64,000 bases of DNA from Prevotella sp. (lineage in GTDB: Bacteria > Bacteroidota > Bacteroidia > Bacteroidales > Bacteroidaceae): positions 26,803 to 90,802 of the forward strand of contig JAFZUS010000210.1 of the NCBI GenBank assembly GCA_017618275.1. The letters run 5' to 3'. The translations under genes were made by a program, and so were the position numbers. The notes under the pieces are model-generated. The model was not told the DNA's origin. It worked only from the letters and a program-made list of their open reading frames with translations, and did no database searches. Of the stretch, positions 60,400 through 64,000 are shown piece by piece; positions within the stretch are counted from its first letter, which is position 1; each line of letters starts with the position of its first letter.

Positions 60400-60401
60400 T
60401 T

Positions 60402-61682
60402 TTAGTGGTTTTTTACATAGTTACAAAACCATTCGCAATATGTTTTTTTCTTGCCTCGACCTATATAAACAGCAAAGGATTTATCATCAAAATCTTCATC
60501 TTTTACTATTTCCGAAGCAATACTCAGGTCACTACTGCTGATGATTCCTGCTTCTTTCATACAGCCAATGATGCAGCCTTTAACAAATAGGGGTTTGTTT
60601 TTCCATTCATCTGCAATCTCATCCCGCCATTTCGATCTCAGTAGGTCATTCAGGAACTGGTCTATCCATTGCAGATTAAATTTCTTATCACTGCGGAACT
60701 CCTTGAACCAAGGCTTTTCGAACATCTTCAGCAGATTGATGTAGATGGAAAAATATCTGGATCCTTCAATCCCTTCGTCATTACTTATTCCCAGATATTT
60801 TCCCAACTCCGGCTTCATTCTCACCATATCCTTGTGAATCAGTTCAAGGCTCTTGATGACTTTGAAGAGGGCTATTTTCTGTTCAGGCCTAAAATTATAT
60901 TGGTGTAGTGCTATATATTTTCCATAACTTCCGTAATCAGGGATGATGAGATTCTCTTTCCGATTGGCATAATGCATGAATTTGGCGTATGAATTCTTAT
61001 ATTCATCACTATCTTTAAATTTGCATGACAGGAAGCCCCTGTGATATTGGTAATCCACGCTCTCAAGAAACTGTGACGAGGGTTCATCTGCATAGTGCAT
61101 GATATCCAACTCCAGTACTTTCTGTAGTTCTTGTTCCTGCTTTTCCTGTAGCCATTCCATCGTCACCCGATTCCTGTTCTTCTCTTTCTGGTACTCCATT
61201 TCCAACTCCGTCCAGTCGTGGCAGTTCATCAGTTTAAAGAAGTTATCTTCAAAGATGGCTGGGTCAGCCTCTTCAATGGCATTGTGGATTTTGATGATCA
61301 GTTCTATCAGTATTTTTGTCTTTTCAACATCAATATTGTAGAGGTCTTCCATCGTAATATCCCAGATAGGCTTGAATAATTTGTAAAGGACTTCCCCGAC
61401 CTTATCGCCATCCTTCGCGAGTTCCTTCATGTCGTGTTTCATCTTACCGGTCCTTTCGTAGTTTTTGAAGTCCGTCACCTCTTTGGTGTTATAGTCAGGA
61501 ATCTCACGGAGTTTTCCTTTCTTCAAGTCCTCATACATCTCTTCCCCCTGTTGGATGGAGCCTGTGACAGCAAGATCATTGCACAAACAGAAAAGTGCAT
61601 AAACACCAGGAAAGTCATCGTTGAGACTTTCATATATTTCCTTACTCAAATAATACTTCTTTACTCGATCACTGAATTTCAT
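60402..61682 (-). CDS. Orphan 426-residue island protein
   Basis: A soluble, highly charged, helix-rich protein with no family that I recognise. Visible segments: VKKYYLSKEIYESLNDDFPG at the N-terminus, a coiled-coil-like MEYQKEKNRNRVTMEWLQEK near 180, aromatic-rich YQYHRGFLSCKFKDSDEYKN near 235, and a C-terminal IVKDEDFDDKSFAVYIGRGK with basic end. No reverse transcriptase, nuclease or helicase motif is apparent. It has a canonical promoter 250 bases upstream and a strongly structured leader. It ends next to the AGTTGAA repeats, so it is monocistronic. Confidence 0.7.
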   Translation of the reverse strand: MKFSDRVKKYYLSKEIYESLNDDFPGVYALFCLCNDLAVTGSIQQGEEMYEDLKKGKLREIPDYNTKEVTDFKNYERTGKMKHDMKELAKDGDKVGEVLYKLFKPIWDITMEDLYNIDVEKTKILIELIIKIHNAIEEADPAIFEDNFFKLMNCHDWTELEMEYQKEKNRNRVTMEWLQEKQEQELQKVLELDIMHYADEPSSQFLESVDYQYHRGFLSCKFKDSDEYKNSYAKFMHYANRKENLIIPDYGSYGKYIALHQYNFRPEQKIALFKVIKSLELIHKDMVRMKPELGKYLGISNDEGIEGSRYFSIYINLLKMFEKPWFKEFRSDKKFNLQWIDQFLNDLLRSKWRDEIADEWKNKPLFVKGCIIGCMKEAGIISSSDLSIASEIVKDEDFDDKSFAVYIGRGKKKTYCEWFCNYVKNH

Positions 61683-61774
61683 TTCGTTTATAAGTTAATT
61701 ATTAGATTCATAAAATTAAGTTTGTTAGTTTTTCATAATACTTATTGAAGACATAAATACGTGGAGCAGTGATT

Positions 61775-61899
61775 AACAGCACAGGGTCTAGCCACCCCTT
61801 ACAAACGCGAAAACCACTGCACCCACGTAAACTACGTGAGTCAGTGGCCATCCGTCGCGTTTTATAACTGTTACTTACTTGGCTAGAGTTCGTGCTGTT
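61775..61899 (-). ncRNA. Candidate structured leader RNA with five nested stems
   Basis: Five perfect, consecutively nested stems: AACAGCAC/GTGCTGTT (61775-61782 with 61892-61899), TCTAGCCA/TGGCTAGA (61787-61794, 61880-61887), AAACGCGA/TCGCGTTT (61803-61810, 61855-61862), CCACTG/CAGTGG (61814-61819, 61842-61847), CACGTA/TACGTG (61824-61829, 61833-61838; 3-base loop). In total 36 base pairs in 125 bases, with internal loops of 4/4, 8/17, 3/7 and 4/3. A canonical minus-strand promoter lies about 40 bases upstream, so it is transcribed as the leader of the orphan gene or as a separate RNA. No known riboswitch is recognised. Confidence 0.65.
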
Positions 61900-61937
61900 C
61901 GAACGACATGGCTCTGATTCAATAAATATCTTGGATG

Positions 61938-61969
61938 CAAAGATAGTCTAAATCTTCCACAAATCCAAA
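61938..61969 (-). promoter_or_regulatory. Promoter of the structured leader and orphan gene
   Basis: Minus-strand TTTG (61969-61966), 20-base spacer, TATCTTTG (61945-61938). Predicted start of transcription about 61933. Confidence 0.8.
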
Positions 61970-62265
61970 TTTATCCCTGTTTTTTATTGCTTCATTGGCA
62001 TTCCTCCATAATTTATTATACCATTACTGGCGGTTTATAACTTGATTATTGCTTTTCACACGTGCATTTTCATATGGTGTGTTTTGCAAACGGACACGAA
62101 GGTACAACATTTCTTTGAAACGACCAAATACCCCCAAATTTACCGTTTCCCTTGTTTTCAGCACTTTTCACGACAAAACTCTGCTTTTTATCGACAAACC
62201 ATTTTTCGCCCTTAAAACTTTTATTTTTCTTTAAGATTTATGAGAAAAAAAGTGGGAATAAAGGT

Positions 62266-62350
62266 TTCGCAGTGATGCAGACTCCTTTTCAATAAAAAAG
62301 ATTTTTAGATTATCATAGTATGTGGGGGGATTCGTAGTGATGCGAGTTCC
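62266..62350 (+). repeat. Pair of TTCGYAGTGATGC direct repeats
   Basis: TTCGCAGTGATGCAGACTCC (62266-62285) and TTCGTAGTGATGCGAGTTCC (62331-62350), 15 of 20 positions identical, 65 bases apart. Confidence 0.5.
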
Positions 62351-62419
62351 CTCATTTTTTTATATTATAATAAGGTGAAAATGGAGGATGCGGAATGAAG
62401 GCACCCTCATGTTATGCTA

Positions 62420-62905
62420 TTATTCTCCCATAATAATATTTACCAACTCTACCACGTCGGCGGCATCCACCTTGCCATCGTTGTTTAAGTCCCCACGAAG
62501 ATTACTAATTGGATCCATCTCTACTATATTTTGAAATTCTCGCCAGCCTTCATAATCAACATACAATCCTTGGGTTCCTGTAGGTATATAGAGTGTACCT
62601 TGCATATAAGTCTCTGTAGGAAACACACTGCTATGGATGGAATATGGCTTAGTGATGTTTGAAGTAACAGACATCAAATTCGGACATCCAGCGAAAGCTT
62701 CAATGCCAATAGATGTAACGCTTTGGGGAATAGCAATCGAAGAAAGGTCTGTACAACTGGCGAATATTTTAAATGTTGATAATCAACAACTTACATCTTA
62801 AACGGTAGAAAAGTGGCCTTGAGGATTCTTGGATGATTCCAAAGCATGTAGATTTAACGTATTTAACGTTCTTAAACTGCCTGCGAATTCAAATTGAAAG
62901 TGCAA
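62420..62905 (-). pseudogene. Remnant of BspA-like leucine-rich-repeat protein with dockerin-like end
   Basis: The distal piece reads F-A-S-C-T-D-L-S-S-I-A-I-P then SVTSIGIEAFAGCPNLMSV, a typical BspA LRR repeat, and ends with RGDLNNDGKVDAADVVELVN, a dockerin/EF-hand-like calcium motif common at Prevotella C-termini. Upstream, a second piece in another frame (EFAGSLRTLNTLNLHALES) is separated by stops and a frameshift. The large N-terminal part is missing. This is a decayed surface-protein gene at the border of the accessory island; the ATG at 62677 is internal. Confidence 0.75.
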
Positions 62906-62923
62906 TAGATCTTTTATCTGCCG

Positions 62924-63760
62924 CTATTCATATCCATATACCAACCCGTACTTCTCATGGAGCTGTCGGAGGCTACCGTCGGCCTTCATTTTGGCGATGA
63001 CGGCGTTGACAAGGGCGAGGAGATCATCCTGACCCTTGGGCATCAGCACACCAATCTCCCCGTGGGTAAAAGGTGTGTTTAGGAGCGGTGCAGCGAGGCG
63101 CGGGTCATTCTGCACGTACCACGGAGCCTCAGTAATTTCAGTAATCATCACGTCGGCATTACCCTCTGCCACCTGATTGGGGATTTCCTCGTTCTTCTGC
63201 CAGACGATGATGGTGGCATGAGTGAGATTCTGGTTGGCAAATTTCTCGTTAAGTCCTCCTGGGTTCACCATCACAAGCACCTCGGGCTTGTCGATGTCGG
63301 CCAGTGACTGGTAGCGGTCGGCCTCAGTAGCACGGCAAAGGATGGTCTTGCCATTGGCCAGATAACCCTCGCTCATCAACATAGTTTCCTTACGGGCATC
63401 TGTAATCGTGATGCCGCCTATGGCAAGGTCAAACATCTGGGGTTCTGCCTGAACATCAGCAGCCAGCGTTGGCCACGAGGTATGTACGAATTCAATGCCT
63501 ACACCGATACGCTCGGCTATCTTTTCTGCCATCTCAATGCCGAAGCCCCAATAGTTACCGTCGGCCTCGAGGTACGAGAGAGGTCGATAGTCGCCCGTGG
63601 TGCCTACCAGCAACTTGCCACGCTCTTGGATGCTTTGAACGGTAGGCTGCGCTGCCGATGGATTATCATCGTTCGCCGCGCAAGATGCAAATGCCGCTGA
63701 GCCGCAGAAGGTAAGGATGGCGGCCAGCATCCAAAGATTCGTTTGCTTCATGGTTTTCAT
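62924..63760 (-). CDS. Periplasmic family-3 binding protein, PheC (cyclohexadienyl dehydratase)-like
   Basis: A 278-residue exported protein: signal with lipobox-like FASC (about Cys27), then the PBP fold. The sequence follows cyclohexadienyl dehydratase closely: VGTTGDYRPLSY, GFGIEMAEKIAERIG, FVHTSWPTLAADV, DLAIGGITIT, VNPGGLNEKFANQNL, and ITEITEAPWYVQ with the Glu that is catalytic in PheC. It could convert prephenate or arogenate in the periplasm, or be an amino-acid sensor or binding protein. It lies 27 bases downstream of a SpoIIE phosphatase gene; no permease genes are nearby, which argues against ordinary ABC uptake. Confidence 0.8.
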   Translation of the reverse strand: MKTMKQTNLWMLAAILTFCGSAAFASCAANDDNPSAAQPTVQSIQERGKLLVGTTGDYRPLSYLEADGNYWGFGIEMAEKIAERIGVGIEFVHTSWPTLAADVQAEPQMFDLAIGGITITDARKETMLMSEGYLANGKTILCRATEADRYQSLADIDKPEVLVMVNPGGLNEKFANQNLTHATIIVWQKNEEIPNQVAEGNADVMITEITEAPWYVQNDPRLAAPLLNTPFTHGEIGVLMPKGQDDLLALVNAVIAKMKADGSLRQLHEKYGLVYGYE

Positions 63761-63787
63761 TTGCTTATTACCATTGTCTCTTACTGT

Positions 63788-64000
63788 TTATAACTTGATA
63801 CACATCATGGTCAGGTCGTCGTTGGGTTCGGCTCCGTCGCGGTGCTTTTCCACTTCGATCTCTATGGCCTCAATGACCTGGCGGGCATTTTCGTAATGGA
63901 TGGCACGTAGAATCTCCAACAGACGGTCGTCACCGAACTGCTCCTGCTGCCGGTTCTCGGCTTCGTTCAGACCGTCGGTATAGATAAACAGCTGCCGTCC
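63788..64000 (-). CDS. SpoIIE-type phosphatase, C-terminal fragment (continues outside window)
   Basis: The frame is open from the window edge to the TAA at 63788-63790. It reads [20 protein letters not shown] near the edge and ends NDDLTMMCIKL, the terminal motifs of the SpoIIE/PP2C domain also seen in the three phosphatases at 14.8-25.8 kb, though clearly divergent from them. The N-terminal and any sensor domains lie beyond base 64000. It is upstream of, and probably co-transcribed with, the PheC-like gene. Confidence 0.88.
   Translation of the reverse strand, partial: GRQLFIYTDGLNEAENRQQEQFGDDRLLEILRAIHYENARQVIEAIEIEVEKHRDGAEPNDDLTMMCIKL

Larger units (their letters stand above)
59856..60401. 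other. Regulatory gap between two leftward island operons
   Basis: 546 bases with no convincing gene. It contains the -7 box TACTTTTG on the minus strand (60233-60226), a long leader for the KilAC-like operon that includes the 60093 repeat and a small CTTCC/GGAAG hairpin (about 60201-60216), and the AGTTGAA repeats at 60237-60399. A 69-codon plus-strand frame from ATG 60044 is open but unsupported. Confidence 0.6.
61683..62419. other. 737-base non-coding stretch
   Basis: Besides the structured leader and its promoter, bases about 61970-62260 are A+T-rich with no gene that I can support, and 62266-62350 holds a pair of 20-base direct repeats. Confidence 0.6.

Noticed and set aside
61775-61899. 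Integron attC site or retron RNA
   Set aside because: The nested stems recall an attC hairpin, but no integrase or cassette gene is near and box sequences are not convincing. No reverse transcriptase is present for a retron.
61891-61910. T-loop-like GTTCGAA as part of a tRNA
   Set aside because: The flanking bases do not form a T-stem and no acceptor or anticodon stem can be drawn.

Overview
The window is a stretch of chromosome from a member of Bacteroidales, most likely a Prevotella-like organism. Signs are promoters of the TTTG-N19..21-TAnnTTTG type in front of many genes, signal-peptide lipoproteins, Prevotella-style C-terminal 'D-L-x-G-R/H-K ... G-I-x-I-x-x-G-K-K' tails on secreted proteins, a GH95/GH10/GH5 glycan-degrading repertoire and typical housekeeping synteny (rimP-nusA-infB-suf). 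No rRNA or tRNA gene was recognised. Gene density is high until about 54.3 kb.

Layout. 0-14 kb: a partial DUF6057 membrane protein and a beta-propeller lipoprotein carrying a CxxCH motif; butyrate kinase and phosphate butyryltransferase, divergent from a GH95 glycosidase; DUF3109, ung, a BadF/GlcNAc-kinase-type ATPase, gpmI, rnhB, sufS and a small secreted protein. 14.1-14.8 kb is a gene-free, palindrome-rich gap. 14.8-30.6 kb is one long leftward transcription unit: rimP-nusA-infB, two sensor-type SpoIIE phosphatases, sufB-sufC-sufD, a phosphatidylserine-decarboxylase-like lipoprotein and a third SpoIIE phosphatase. Its promoter is followed by a terminator-like leader hairpin. 30.6-38.3 kb: a xylan-type operon (GH10 - DUF3237 - GH5 - S41 protease) and an OmpP1/FadL porin. 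38.5-54.2 kb: a frameshifted THUMP-like methyltransferase, a GNAT protein with parE, a four-helix-bundle gene, a second S41 protease, ybeY-coaD-ruvB, dusB, a CE2-like esterase, lemA-DUF2207, a thioesterase, dprA and DUF2851.

54.3-62.4 kb is an accessory island, read leftward: a KilAC-like DNA-binding protein, four small or unrecognised proteins, a VirE-N/DUF3987 primase-helicase-type protein, a phage 'P5-like' protein, and an orphan 426-residue protein. The orphan gene has a canonical promoter and a 250-nt leader containing five nested perfect stems (61775-61899). I consider this leader the best candidate for an undescribed structured RNA. The window ends with a decayed BspA-like leucine-rich-repeat/dockerin remnant, a PheC-like periplasmic binding protein and the C-terminal part of a fourth SpoIIE phosphatase.

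The most pervasive oddity is a set of at least five short dispersed repeat families (palindromic or tandem) that sit inside conserved genes. They are usually in frame, adding extra loops to SufS, SufB, RNase HII, DusB, GH95 and the primase. One family (GTGAGAAGG) occurs as inverted pairs; one pair brackets the four-helix-bundle gene, and the other lies in the methyltransferase gene, where it coincides with a frameshift.
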